Origin: Kutzneria sp. CA-103260
GTDB taxonomy: Bacteria; Actinomycetota; Actinomycetes; Mycobacteriales; Pseudonocardiaceae
Direction: 5' to 3'
NCBI RefSeq assembly: GCF_018263855.1
Contig: NZ_CP073318.1
Span: forward strand, 10,416,001 to 10,480,000
Length of the DNA stretch: 64,000 bases
Part shown: piece after piece, positions 32,681 through 41,026 of the stretch
How positions within the stretch are numbered: position 1 is the stretch's first letter
Layout of the letters: each line of letters starts with the position of its first letter
The notes under the pieces: model-generated
Databases searched by the model: none
Told to the model about the DNA's origin: nothing
Seen by the model: the letters and a program-made list of their open reading frames with translations, nothing else
Made by a program: the position numbers and the translations under genes

Positions 32681-33604
32681 GTGCAACGGTGGCGTGGACT
32701 CGATCATCTTCCGAGCGGCTGGGGTCGCTGTGTGCTGACCATCGGCGTGTTCGACGGCGTGCACCGCGGCCACCGGGAACTCATCAACCGGGCGGTGGAG
32801 CTGGCCGCGAAGCGGGAGCTGCCGAGCGTGCTGATGACGTTCGACCCACACCCGTCCGAGGTGGTCCGCCCGGGCAGCCACCCGGCCCAGCTGACCACCC
32901 TGCAGCGCCGGGCCGAGCTGGTCGAGGAGCTCGGCGTGGACGTGTTCTGCGTGCTGCCGTTCACCCCGGAGCTGTCCCGGATGCCGGCCGACGCCTTCGT
33001 GCACGAGCTGCTGGTGGAGCAGCTGCACGTGGCGGCGGTGGTGGTGGGGGAGAACTTCACCTTCGGCAAGGGCGCACAGGGCGACGTCGACCTGCTGCGG
33101 GCGCTGGGCAGCCGCTTCGGCTTCACGGCCGAGGGGGAGAGCCTGGTCACCGAGGACCACCTGATCTACTCCTCGACCTACATCCGGGCCTGCATCGACG
33201 CCGGCGACGTGGTGGCGGCCGAGCACGCGCTGGGCCGTCCGCACCGGCTGGAGGGCATCGTCGTGCGCGGCGACGGCCGGGGCCGCGACCTCGGCTTCCC
33301 GACGGCCAACCTGTCCACCCCGAAGTTCGCCGCGGTGCCGGCCGACGGCGTCTACGCGTGCCGCTTCATCCAGGGCGGCAAGGTGCGCGAGGCGGCGGTG
33401 TCGGTGGGCACCAACCCGACCTTCTCCGGCCGGGAGCGCCGGGTGGAGGCGTTCGTGATGGACGTCAACGAGGACTTCTACGGCCAGCGGGTGGCGCTGG
33501 ACTTCGTGGCCCGGCTGCGCGGCCAGCTGAAGTTCAGCTCCAGCGACGATCTTGTCGTGCAGATGCGGGCCGACGTGGAACAGGCCCGCCGGCTGCTGGC
33601 CTGA
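32681..33604 (+). CDS. ribF: Bifunctional riboflavin kinase / FAD synthetase
   Basis: 307-residue RibF, converting riboflavin to FMN and FAD. N-terminal FMN adenylyltransferase: LTIGVFDGVHRGHRELI with the HxGH-like site, MTFDPHP and SSTYIRACIDAGDV. C-terminal riboflavin kinase (from about 180): GRGRDLGFPTANL and VEAFVMDVNEDFYGQ. It supplies flavin for ThyX and the GMC enzyme in this window. GTG start, apparently leaderless. Position after truB is conserved. Confidence 0.96.
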   Translation: MQRWRGLDHLPSGWGRCVLTIGVFDGVHRGHRELINRAVELAAKRELPSVLMTFDPHPSEVVRPGSHPAQLTTLQRRAELVEELGVDVFCVLPFTPELSRMPADAFVHELLVEQLHVAAVVVGENFTFGKGAQGDVDLLRALGSRFGFTAEGESLVTEDHLIYSSTYIRACIDAGDVVAAEHALGRPHRLEGIVVRGDGRGRDLGFPTANLSTPKFAAVPADGVYACRFIQGGKVREAAVSVGTNPTFSGRERRVEAFVMDVNEDFYGQRVALDFVARLRGQLKFSSSDDLVVQMRADVEQARRLLA

Positions 33605-33690
33605 AACGGCCCGTCCCACCCCGCGCCATCAGCTACGATCGGCCCGCGTGCGAATGCAAACCGGACATTGTCGGCGGGCAAGGGGGACCC

Positions 33691-34173
33691 TTGGAGGACC
33701 ACAAGATCGTCCAGCGCAACCTGGCGCTGCAACGTGAGTGGTACGGCGAGCCGCTCGGCGACCGGGTGCGCCGCCTCGTGGTGGCGTTCGACATCTCCCA
33801 GGCCTACCTGGCCGACGTGCTGGGCATCAGCGCGCCGATGCTGAGCCAGGTGATGAGCGGCCGCCGGGCCAAGATCGGCAACCCGGCCGTGCTGGCCCGG
33901 CTGATCATGCTCGAGCGCAAGATCCTCACCCCCGGCGTGGCCGCCGGCGACCGCCCGGCCATCCAGCAGGCGCTCGACGACGTGCGGGAGTCCCGCCCCA
34001 CCGTGGACCGCGACGCCCTGCCCGTGCACGACGGCCGCGCCGACGTCGCCGCCGTGCAGGCCCTGCGCCGGGTGGCCCGCCCGGAGGAGCTGACCCGCGC
34101 CGCCGACACGGTCCGTGACGCCCACCCCTGGCTCGCCGAGCTCCTGCGCCGCGCGGCATTCCCCCAGGTTTGA
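33691..34173 (+). CDS. Helix-turn-helix DNA-binding protein
   Basis: 160-residue protein with an XRE-like helix-turn-helix: VAFDISQAYLADVLGISAPM then LSQVMSGRRAKIGNPAV (about residues 32-65). The second half is helical and Arg/Asp-rich, perhaps for dimerisation. TTG start at 33691 directly after AGGGGGACCC; the open frame upstream runs through ribF and is shadow. Stop overlaps the thpR TTG (TTGA). A homologue next to ribF/rpsO is common in Pseudonocardiales as far as I recall. Target unknown. Confidence 0.72.
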   Translation: MEDHKIVQRNLALQREWYGEPLGDRVRRLVVAFDISQAYLADVLGISAPMLSQVMSGRRAKIGNPAVLARLIMLERKILTPGVAAGDRPAIQQALDDVRESRPTVDRDALPVHDGRADVAAVQALRRVARPEELTRAADTVRDAHPWLAELLRRAAFPQV

Positions 34174-34673
34174 GGCTCTTCACCGCGCTCGTCCCCGACG
34201 CCGCCGCGACCGAGCATCTCGCCGCCGCACTGGCCACAGTCGACGGTCCCACCTGGACTCCCCAGCACCTGTGGCACATCACACTCTGCTTCCACGGGGA
34301 CGGCGACGACCCGGTGGCCCGCGCCGCCTGGCTGCGGGAGCGAGCCGCCGGCCTGAGCCCGATCCGGCTGCGGCTGGCCTCCGCCGGCACCTTCGGCGAC
34401 GTGCTGTGGATCGGCGTGGAGGCCGACGAGGCGCTGACCGCGGCGGCCGCCGCGGTCCGGGGCCACGCGCCCGGCCACGTCGAGCGGCACGACTTCATCC
34501 CGCACCTGACCGTGGCCTGGGGGCGAGACAAATCGATCGACGCTGTCCCACTTCTGGGTTACAAAGGTCCTTGGTGGACGTCGAGCGAGCTGGTGCTCAT
34601 GGGAAGCGAGCGGACCCCGAACGGGTACCGCTATCCGGCCCTCGACGCGGTGCTGCTGCGCGGCCCCCCGTGA
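34170..34673 (+). CDS. thpR: RNA 2',3'-cyclic phosphodiesterase (2H family)
   Basis: 167-residue member of the 2H phosphoesterase family (LigT/ThpR). The two catalytic HxT motifs are WHITLCF (about residue 36) and PHLTVAW (about 112). ThpR opens 2',3'-cyclic phosphates and can ligate 2'-5' RNA in vitro. TTG start overlaps the previous stop as TTGA, so translation is probably coupled to the HTH gene. A promoter for rpsO follows. Confidence 0.88.
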   Translation: MRLFTALVPDAAATEHLAAALATVDGPTWTPQHLWHITLCFHGDGDDPVARAAWLRERAAGLSPIRLRLASAGTFGDVLWIGVEADEALTAAAAAVRGHAPGHVERHDFIPHLTVAWGRDKSIDAVPLLGYKGPWWTSSELVLMGSERTPNGYRYPALDAVLLRGPP

Positions 34674-34681
34674 ACACCTGC

Positions 34682-34687
34682 TAACCT
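34682..34687 (+). promoter_or_regulatory. -10-like TAACCT upstream of rpsO
   Basis: TAACCT lies inside a short dyad (AACACC ... GGTGTT). It would start a transcript near 34694 with a leader of about 90 nt, a length compatible with S15 autoregulation in other bacteria. Confidence 0.4.
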
Positions 34688-34785
34688 CGGTGTTTGGGTC
34701 CGGCTGCGGTCCGTGGCGGCCGGTACCGACAACCCCTCTCCAGGGGGCCTCACGGGACGACCGCGACAGGAAAGAGCGAACACCA

Positions 34786-35055
34786 GTGGCACTGTCCACC
34801 GAGCAGAAGAAGACCATTCTCGCCGAGTACGGCTTGAAGGATGGGGACACCGGATCTCCCGAGGCCCAGATCGCGCTGCTGAGCAAGCGCATCAGCGACC
34901 TCACCGAGCACCTGCGTTTCCACAAGCACGACCACCACTCCCGTCGTGGCCTGCTGCTGATGGTCGGCCGCCGCCGCCGGCTGCTGAACTACCTGACCAA
35001 GACCGACATCGAGCGTTACCGGTCGCTGATCCAGCGGCTCGGCCTGCGTCGATGA
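34786..35055 (+). CDS. rpsO: 30S ribosomal protein S15
   Basis: 89-residue S15, the usual length, a primary 16S rRNA-binding protein. GDTGSPEAQIALLSKRISDL, HKHDHHSRRGLLLMVGRRRR and LLNYLTKTDIERYRSLI are all canonical. GTG 34786 preceded by AGGAAAGAG. The frame is open to 34690 but only this start gives the family N-terminus. Ends in a strong terminator before pnp, the classic rpsO-pnp arrangement. Confidence 0.97.
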   Translation: MALSTEQKKTILAEYGLKDGDTGSPEAQIALLSKRISDLTEHLRFHKHDHHSRRGLLLMVGRRRRLLNYLTKTDIERYRSLIQRLGLRR

Positions 35056-35060
35056 GCAGC

Positions 35061-35091
35061 GAGGGGGAGCGGCCACCGGTCGCTCCCCCTC
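35061..35091 (+). terminator. 11-bp hairpin terminator of rpsO
   Basis: GAGGGGGAGCG (35061-35071) pairs perfectly with CGCTCCCCCTC (35081-35091), 5 bp after the rpsO stop. Confidence 0.85.
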
Positions 35092-35266
35092 TCCGCAAGT
35101 AACCAAGACAAGAGAACAACGGGACAGGCGCCAGCGGCGCACGGCGAGTACGGGTACGCCGGTCCTCGGTAGTGGTCCCCGGGAGCATCCCGCGGACTTC
35201 GATCGAAGACCGGCCTCGTCGCCAGGGACCGCGGGTGTCTCCCGGTTGACGAGGAGAACCAACTAC
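35092..35266 (+). other. Structured leader region of pnp
   Basis: 175 bp without a gene between the rpsO terminator and pnp. It contains the pair GCCGGTC / GACCGGC near 35158 and 35208, closing a stem of about 55 nt with inner GC pairings. Pnp leaders in Streptomyces and E. coli form stems cut by RNase III for autoregulation, so the same is plausible here. GAGGAG at 35251-35256 is the pnp ribosome binding site. Confidence 0.45.
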
Positions 35267-37504
35267 ATGACCGATTTCGAGGTCCACGAGACCACCGCCG
35301 TGATCGACAACGGCGTGTTCGGCAAGCGCACGGTGCGCTTCGAGACAGGTCGGCTGGCCCGCCAGGCCGCCGGCAGCGCCGTCGCCTACCTGGACGACGA
35401 GACCATGCTGCTGAGCGCCACCACGGCGTCCAAGCACCCGAAGGACCAGTTCGACTTCTTCCCGCTGACGGTGGACGTCGAGGAGCGGATGTACGCCGTC
35501 GGCCGCATCCCCGGCGCCTTCTTCCGCCGCGAGGGCCGTCCCTCCACCGACGCCATCCTCACCTGCCGGCTGATCGACCGCCCGCTGCGCCCGTCCTTCG
35601 TGGACGGCCTGCGCAACGAGATCCAGGTCGTCATCACCGTGCAGAGCCTGAACCCGGCCGACCTGTACGACGTGGTCGCGATCAACGCCGCGTCCGCCTC
35701 CACCCAGCTGGCCGGCCTGCCGTTCTCCGGCCCGATCGGCGGCGTGCGCGTCGCCCTGATCGACGGCCAGTGGGTCGCCTTCCCGACCTACGAGCTGCTG
35801 GAGCGGGCCACCTTCGACATGGTGGTCGCCGGCCGCATCGTCGGTGACGACGTCGCCATCATGATGGTCGAGGCCGAGGCCACCGAGCACGTGATCGACC
35901 TGGTCGGCGCGGGCGCCCAGGCGCCCAACGAGCAGGTCGTCGCCTCCGGCCTGGAGGCCGCGAAGCCGTTCATCCGCGCGCTGTGCGTGGCCCAGCAGGA
36001 ACTGGCCGAGAAGGCCGCCAAGCCGACCGCCGAGTTCCCGCAGTACCTGCCCTACCAGGCCGACGCCTTCGAGGCCGTGGCCGCCGCGGTGACCGACGAG
36101 CTGGCCCAGGCGCTGACCATCGCCGGCAAGCAGGAGCGCGAGTCCCGGTTGGACGAGGTCAAGGCCTCGGCGCTGGAGAAGCTGGCCGAGCAGTTCGAGG
36201 GCCGCGAGAAGGAGATCGGCGCCGCGTTCCGGTCGCTGACCAAGAAGCTGGTCCGCCAGCGCGTGCTGCGGGACAAGATCCGCATCGACGGCCGTGGCCT
36301 GACCGACATCCGGCAGCTGTCGGCCGAGGTCGCGCTGATCCCGCGGGCTCACGGCTCGGCGCTGTTCGAGCGGGGCGAGACCCAGATCCTGGGTGTCACC
36401 ACGCTGAACATGCTGCGCATGGAGCAGCAGATCGACTCGCTGTCCCCGGAGACGCACAAGCGCTACCTGCACCACTACAACTTCCCGCCCTTCTCCACCG
36501 GTGAGACCGGCCGGGTTGGCTCGCCCAAGCGGCGCGAGATCGGCCACGGCGCGCTGGCCGAGCGGGCGCTGGTGCCGGTGCTGCCCAAGCGGGACGAGTT
36601 CCCGTACGCGATCCGCCAGGTCTCCGAGGCGCTGGGCTCCAACGGCTCCACCTCGATGGGCTCGGTCTGCGCCTCCACCATGTCGCTGCTCAACGCCGGT
36701 GTGCCGCTGAAGGCCCCGGTCGCCGGCATCGCCATGGGCCTGGTGTCCGACGAGGTCGACGGCGAGACCCGCTACGTCGCGCTGACCGACATCCTGGGCG
36801 CCGAGGACGCGTTCGGCGACATGGACTTCAAGGTCGCCGGCACCAAGGACTTCGTGACCGCGCTGCAGCTGGACACCAAGCTGGACGGCATCCCGTCCGA
36901 GGTGCTGGCCATGGCGCTGGGCCAGGCCCGCGACGCCCGGCTGACCATTCTCGAGGTCATCGAGGAGGCCATCGACCGGCCGGACGAGATGTCCCCGTTC
37001 GCGCCGCGGGTCACCGCGATCAACATCCCGGTCGACAAGATCGGCGAGGTCATCGGCCCCAAGGGCAAGATGATCAACTCGATCACCGAGCAGACCGGCG
37101 CCGACATCTCCATCGAGGACGACGGCACGATCTATGTCGGCGCGGCCGACGGCCCGTCCGCCGAGGCGGCCATCGGCCTGATCAACGCGATCGCCAACCC
37201 GCAGCTGCCCAAGGTGGGCGAGCGCTTCCTGGGCACGGTCGTCAAGACCGCCGCCTTCGGCGCGTTCGTCTCGCTGCTGCCCGGCCGTGACGGCCTGGTG
37301 CACATCTCCAAGCTGGGCAACGGCAAGCGCATCGCCAAGGTCGAGGACGTCGTCAAGGTCGGCGACAAGCTCCGCGTGGAGATCGCCGACATCGACAACC
37401 GCGGCAAGATCAGCCTGGTGCTGGTCAAGGAGGAGGACGAGGCGGCCGCCGCGTCCACCGACGCCGCCCCCGCCACCGAGCAGTCGGAGCCGGCCGCCCA
37501 GTGA
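35267..37504 (+). CDS. pnp: Polyribonucleotide nucleotidyltransferase (PNPase / GPSI)
   Basis: 745-residue 3'-5' phosphorolytic exoribonuclease and polymerase. Two RNase PH domains (about 10-230 and 335-560; PFSTGETGRVGSPKRREIGH, NGSTSMGSVCAS), an alpha-helical linker domain, KH (INIPVDKIGEVIGPKGKMI, about 585) and S1 (FLGTVVKTAAFGAFVSLLPG, about 655). Core of RNA degradation and, in actinomycetes, poly(A)-like tail addition. ATG at 35267; the TTG at 35246 would contain the RBS. The stop overlaps the next GTG. Confidence 0.97.
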   Translation: MTDFEVHETTAVIDNGVFGKRTVRFETGRLARQAAGSAVAYLDDETMLLSATTASKHPKDQFDFFPLTVDVEERMYAVGRIPGAFFRREGRPSTDAILTCRLIDRPLRPSFVDGLRNEIQVVITVQSLNPADLYDVVAINAASASTQLAGLPFSGPIGGVRVALIDGQWVAFPTYELLERATFDMVVAGRIVGDDVAIMMVEAEATEHVIDLVGAGAQAPNEQVVASGLEAAKPFIRALCVAQQELAEKAAKPTAEFPQYLPYQADAFEAVAAAVTDELAQALTIAGKQERESRLDEVKASALEKLAEQFEGREKEIGAAFRSLTKKLVRQRVLRDKIRIDGRGLTDIRQLSAEVALIPRAHGSALFERGETQILGVTTLNMLRMEQQIDSLSPETHKRYLHHYNFPPFSTGETGRVGSPKRREIGHGALAERALVPVLPKRDEFPYAIRQVSEALGSNGSTSMGSVCASTMSLLNAGVPLKAPVAGIAMGLVSDEVDGETRYVALTDILGAEDAFGDMDFKVAGTKDFVTALQLDTKLDGIPSEVLAMALGQARDARLTILEVIEEAIDRPDEMSPFAPRVTAINIPVDKIGEVIGPKGKMINSITEQTGADISIEDDGTIYVGAADGPSAEAAIGLINAIANPQLPKVGERFLGTVVKTAAFGAFVSLLPGRDGLVHISKLGNGKRIAKVEDVVKVGDKLRVEIADIDNRGKISLVLVKEEDEAAAASTDAAPATEQSEPAAQ

Positions 37505-38886
37505 GCGCACGCACCACGAGGACGGCCGCGGGGGTTTCCCGCGGCCGTCCTGGCTATCTGCAACGTCCGGGCAGCACGCTGACCCTGGAGCGCACCGCCG
37601 GCGGCGGCGCGGTCCGGCGCAGTGTGCTGCCGGGTGGCCTGCGCGTGGTCACCGAGCAGATCCCCGGCGTGCGCTCGGCGTCGGTGGGCATCTGGGTCAA
37701 CGTCGGGTCCCGGGACGAGCTGCCGCCGGTCGCCGGCGCCGCGCACTACCTGGAGCACCTGCTGTTCAAGGGCACCGATCGGCGCACCTCGGCCGGCATC
37801 TCCGAGGAGATCGACGCGGTCGGCGGCGAGCTGAACGCGTTCACCTCCAAGGAGCACACCTGCTTCTACGCGCACGTGCTGGACGAGGACCTGCCGCTGG
37901 CCCTGGACCTGGTCAGCGACGTGGTGTTCCACGCGGTCTGCGCCGAGCGGGACATGGAGACCGAGCGCAGCGTCGTGCTGGAAGAGATCGCCATGCGCGA
38001 CGACGACCCCGAGGACCTGCTGCACGAGGCGTTCTGCGAGGCCCTGATGGGCGTTCACCCGCTGGGCCGGCCGGTGCTGGGCACCGAGCAGTCCATCGGG
38101 GCGATGAGCCGGGACGCGCTGTTCAACTTCTACAAGAAGCGCTACACGCTGCCGCGCATGGTGCTGGCCGTGGCCGGCAACGTGGAGCACGCGCAGGTGC
38201 TGCGGCTGACCCGCAAGCTGCTGGGCGACCGGCTCAAGGGCGAGGTCGCGCCGGCTGTGCCGCGCGCCGGCCGGGCCCGCATTCCGGTGCGCCGTGAGCT
38301 GGTGCTGTGCCCCGACGACACCGAGCAGGCCCACCTGATGCTGGGCATGCGCGGCCTGGACCGGCACGACGACCGCCGGTTCGTGCTGGGCGTGCTCAAC
38401 GCGGCGCTGGGCGGCGGCATGAGCTCGCGGCTGTTCCAGGAGGTCCGCGAGCGCCGGGGCTTGGCCTACCAGGTGTATTCGTCCACGGCCGCGTACGCCG
38501 ACACCGGCAACCTCTGCGTGTACGCCGGCTGCACCCCGGACAAGCTGGGCGAGGTCGCCGGCGTGGTCCGCGGTGTGCTCGACGACGTGGCCTCGGGCGG
38601 CCTGAGCGCGGCCGAGGTGGCCCGCGGCAAGGGCCAGCTGCGCGGTGGTCTGGTGCTGGGCCTGGAGGACACCAGCTCCCGGATGTCCCGCATCGGCAAG
38701 GGCGAGCTGAACTACGGCGACCACCTGACCGTGGAGCAGACCCTGGCCAAGATCGACGAGGTCACCGAGGAACAGGTCGCGGTGCTGGCCAAGGAGCTGC
38801 TGCGACGCCCCGTCTCGGGGTCCGTGGTCGGACCCTACGATCACCGTGACGACCTGCCCTCCGAGGTGCATGAGGTGATCAAGTGA
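37501..38886 (+). CDS. M16-family zinc metallopeptidase (PepR-like)
   Basis: 461-residue insulinase-like peptidase of the mitochondrial processing peptidase type, homologous to mycobacterial PepR. The inverted zinc site HYLEH is present (about residue 83), with the third ligand in ERSVVLEEIAMRDDD. Gene order pnp-M16-dapB is conserved in actinobacteria. The GTG overlaps the pnp stop, but a 14-bp perfect hairpin (37519-37551) lies in its first codons. The next start, near 37622, would remove 40 residues ahead of VLPGGLRVV. Also overlaps dapB (GTGA). Confidence 0.9.
   Translation: MSARTTRTAAGVSRGRPGYLQRPGSTLTLERTAGGGAVRRSVLPGGLRVVTEQIPGVRSASVGIWVNVGSRDELPPVAGAAHYLEHLLFKGTDRRTSAGISEEIDAVGGELNAFTSKEHTCFYAHVLDEDLPLALDLVSDVVFHAVCAERDMETERSVVLEEIAMRDDDPEDLLHEAFCEALMGVHPLGRPVLGTEQSIGAMSRDALFNFYKKRYTLPRMVLAVAGNVEHAQVLRLTRKLLGDRLKGEVAPAVPRAGRARIPVRRELVLCPDDTEQAHLMLGMRGLDRHDDRRFVLGVLNAALGGGMSSRLFQEVRERRGLAYQVYSSTAAYADTGNLCVYAGCTPDKLGEVAGVVRGVLDDVASGGLSAAEVARGKGQLRGGLVLGLEDTSSRMSRIGKGELNYGDHLTVEQTLAKIDEVTEEQVAVLAKELLRRPVSGSVVGPYDHRDDLPSEVHEVIK
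37519..37551 (+). terminator. 14-bp hairpin inside the start of the M16 gene
   Basis: AGGACGGCCGCGGG (37519-37532) pairs perfectly with CCCGCGGCCGTCCT (37538-37551) over a GGTTT loop, 15 bp after the pnp stop. It could be an attenuator ending most pnp transcripts or a barrier against 3' decay, although it is formally coding. Confidence 0.6.
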
Positions 38887-39629
38887 CTCTTCGCGTTGGC
38901 GTGCTCGGGGCCAAGGGCAAGATGGGCGCCGAGGTCTGCAACGCCGTCGAGCGGGCGGCCGACACCGAGCTGGTGGCCGCCCTCGACCAGGGGGACAAGC
39001 TGGAGGGGCTGACCGACGCGGGTGCCGAGGTGGTCGTCGACTTCACCCACCCCGACGTGGTGATGGGCAACCTCGAGTTCGCGGTGCACGCGGGCATCCA
39101 CTGCGTGGTCGGCACCACCGGCTTCACCGAGGAGCGGCTGGCGACGCTGCGCCGCTGGCTGGACGTCTCGCCCGGCCTCGGCGTGCTGATCGCCCCGAAC
39201 TTCGCCATCGGCGCGGTGCTGACCATGAAGTTCTCCCAGCTGGCGGCCAAGTACTACGAGTCCGTCGAGGTCATCGAGCTGCACCACCCGCGCAAGGCGG
39301 ACGCCCCCTCGGGCACCGCCGCGCGCACCGCGCAGCTGATCGCCGAAGCCCGGGCCGAGGCCGGTCTGCCGGCCAGCCCGGACGCCACCAGCCAGGAGAT
39401 CGACGGGGCCCGCGGCGCGCTGGTGGACGACGTGCGGGTGCACTCGATCCGGCTGTCCGGCCTGATCGCGCACCAGGAGGTGCTGTTCGGCAGCGAGGGC
39501 GAGACGCTGACCATCCGGCACGACTCGATGGACCGCCTGTCGTTCATGCCGGGTGTGCTGCTGGCCGTGCGCACCGTGCCCACGTTGCCGGGGCTGACCG
39601 TCGGCCTGGACTCGCTGCTCGGGCTATGA
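38883..39629 (+). CDS. dapB: 4-hydroxy-tetrahydrodipicolinate reductase
   Basis: 248-residue DapB, NAD(P)H-dependent reductase of the diaminopimelate/lysine pathway. N-terminal GVLGAKGKMGAEV nucleotide loop, VVDFTHPDV, VGTTGFTEE and the catalytic ELHHPRKADAPSGTA with HH and K are all present. GTG overlaps the M16 stop as GTGA. Works directly after DapA, encoded at 51499. Confidence 0.96.
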   Translation: MTLRVGVLGAKGKMGAEVCNAVERAADTELVAALDQGDKLEGLTDAGAEVVVDFTHPDVVMGNLEFAVHAGIHCVVGTTGFTEERLATLRRWLDVSPGLGVLIAPNFAIGAVLTMKFSQLAAKYYESVEVIELHHPRKADAPSGTAARTAQLIAEARAEAGLPASPDATSQEIDGARGALVDDVRVHSIRLSGLIAHQEVLFGSEGETLTIRHDSMDRLSFMPGVLLAVRTVPTLPGLTVGLDSLLGL

Positions 39630-39639
39630 GGGCACGGTT

Positions 39640-40077
39640 ATGAGGGCTCTGTGGACGGCGATCGCCCTGACGGCCGCGCTGGTCGTCTACTTCGTGCTGC
39701 TCGCCGACCGGGCCGTGCTGCTGATCCAGGCCGGCGGCGTCGTCGGTGTCGGCCTGGGCGTCGCCGTCCTGGCCCTGCCGCTGATCGGCGTCTGGTACGT
39801 CGTCGTGCAGTGGCAGAACGGGATCAAGATCAACCGGCTGGCCAAGCGGCTGGAGGCGGAGGGCGGCCTGCCCGACACCTCCGGGCTGCCGCGCCGGCCG
39901 TCCGGCCGGGTCGACCGGGACGCCGCCGATGAGTGGTTCGCTCGGCAACGAGTCGAGGTGGAACAGTCCCCCGAGGACTGGCGGGCGTGGTTCCGGCTGG
40001 CCCACGCGTACGACGTGGCCGGTGACCGGGGCCGGGCGCGGGAGGCCATGCGCAAGGCGATCGAGCTAGGTGGCTGA
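39640..40077 (+). CDS. Small membrane protein with a TPR-like tail
   Basis: 145-residue protein with two N-terminal membrane segments (about 5-25 and 32-58), then a linker rich in Arg/Pro and a C-terminal helical pair (SPEDWRAWFRLAHAYDVAGD, RGRAREAMRKAIELGG) that reads as one tetratricopeptide repeat. Found after dapB in related actinomycetes. The tail may dock a partner at the membrane. ATG start 10 bp after dapB. Function unknown. Confidence 0.7.
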   Translation: MRALWTAIALTAALVVYFVLLADRAVLLIQAGGVVGVGLGVAVLALPLIGVWYVVVQWQNGIKINRLAKRLEAEGGLPDTSGLPRRPSGRVDRDAADEWFARQRVEVEQSPEDWRAWFRLAHAYDVAGDRGRAREAMRKAIELGG

Positions 40078-40128
40078 GGGCGGAATCTCCGGTAAGGTCT
40101 ACCGGGGGCAGAGAGTCGTGGGGCAGCT

Positions 40129-40938
40129 GTGGGATTACGGAGTTGGGTACCGGCCGAGGTCGACGTCACCAAGCCGAGTGCCGCACGCGTGTACGACGCT
40201 TTTCTCGGCGGAGGGCACAACTTCGCCGCTGACCGGGAGTTCGCCCGGCGCGCCGAGCAGGTGCTGCCGGGGGTCACGGTCTCCAGCCGGGCCAACCGCA
40301 AGTTCCTGCGCCGGGTCGTGACCTTCGCGGCCGAGCAGGGCATCCGCCAGTTCCTGGACATCGGCTCGGGCATTCCGACCGCGGGCAACGTGCACGAGAT
40401 CGCCCTGCAGGTCAGTCCGGACAGCCGCACCGTCTACGTGGACAACGAGGCCGTCGCCGTCGCCCACAGCGAGCTGATGCTGGCCGACGTGCCCCAGGCC
40501 ATGGTGATCGACGCCGACCTCCGCTCGCCCGGTGAGGTCCTCAGCCACGCGACCGTCCGCGACATGATCGACTTTGACCAGCCCGTGTTGCTGCTGATGC
40601 TGGCCGTCCTGCATTTCGTGCCCGAACCCGCCGACCTCGGGCCGCTCATCGAGCGCTACCGCGCCAAGCTCGCCCCCGGCAGCATGCTGGCCATCAGCCA
40701 CGCCACCGGCGACCACCGGCCCAAGGAGCAGGAGGAGGGGTTGGTGAACCTCTACTCGAAGAGCACCAACACCGCCTTCAACCGCTCCCGCGCCCAGATC
40801 TCCGCCCTGTTCGGCGACTTCGAGATGGTCGAGCCGGGCGCGGTCTACGTCCCCGAGTGGCGCCCCGACGAGGGCGAGGTCGAGGACCACCCCGAGCGCT
40901 TCCTCTTCTACGGCGGCGTCGGCCTCAAAACTTCCTAG
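40129..40938 (+). CDS. SAM-dependent methyltransferase, PF04672 family (second copy)
   Basis: 269 residues, the same length as and clearly paralogous to the protein at 1294-2103: ARVYDAFLGGGHNFAADREF, FLDIGSGIPTAGNVHEI and TVYVDNEAVAVAHSELM align without gaps. Predicted Rossmann methyltransferase with unknown acceptor. GTG at 40129. A -10-like TAAGGT at 40093-40098 suggests its own promoter with a leader of about 25 nt. It ends directly at a large inverted repeat shared with the convergent alpha-galactosidase gene. Confidence 0.85.
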   Translation: MGLRSWVPAEVDVTKPSAARVYDAFLGGGHNFAADREFARRAEQVLPGVTVSSRANRKFLRRVVTFAAEQGIRQFLDIGSGIPTAGNVHEIALQVSPDSRTVYVDNEAVAVAHSELMLADVPQAMVIDADLRSPGEVLSHATVRDMIDFDQPVLLLMLAVLHFVPEPADLGPLIERYRAKLAPGSMLAISHATGDHRPKEQEEGLVNLYSKSTNTAFNRSRAQISALFGDFEMVEPGAVYVPEWRPDEGEVEDHPERFLFYGGVGLKTS

Positions 40939-41021
40939 CCCCCGCGAGTCCCGCTCTCGGGCAATCATGTGTCGAGTTCGGAACTCGACATTCAGTTGCC
41001 TGAGGGCGGGACTCGCGGGGG
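40939..41021. terminator. 83-bp nested inverted repeat, bidirectional terminator
   Basis: CCCCCGCGAGTCCCGC (40939-40954) pairs perfectly with GCGGGACTCGCGGGGG (41006-41021). Inside, GGCAA pairs with TTGCC, and at the centre TGTCGAGTTC (40970-40979) pairs with GAACTCGACA (40981-40990). The whole gap between the two convergent stops is a single cruciform-capable structure that can terminate both transcripts. Confidence 0.8.
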
Positions 41022-41026
41022 TCTGA

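Noticed and set aside
34901..37510. 869-codon open frame on the minus strand opposite pnp
   Set aside because: PNPase domains on the plus strand are complete; the antisense product has no recognisable motif.
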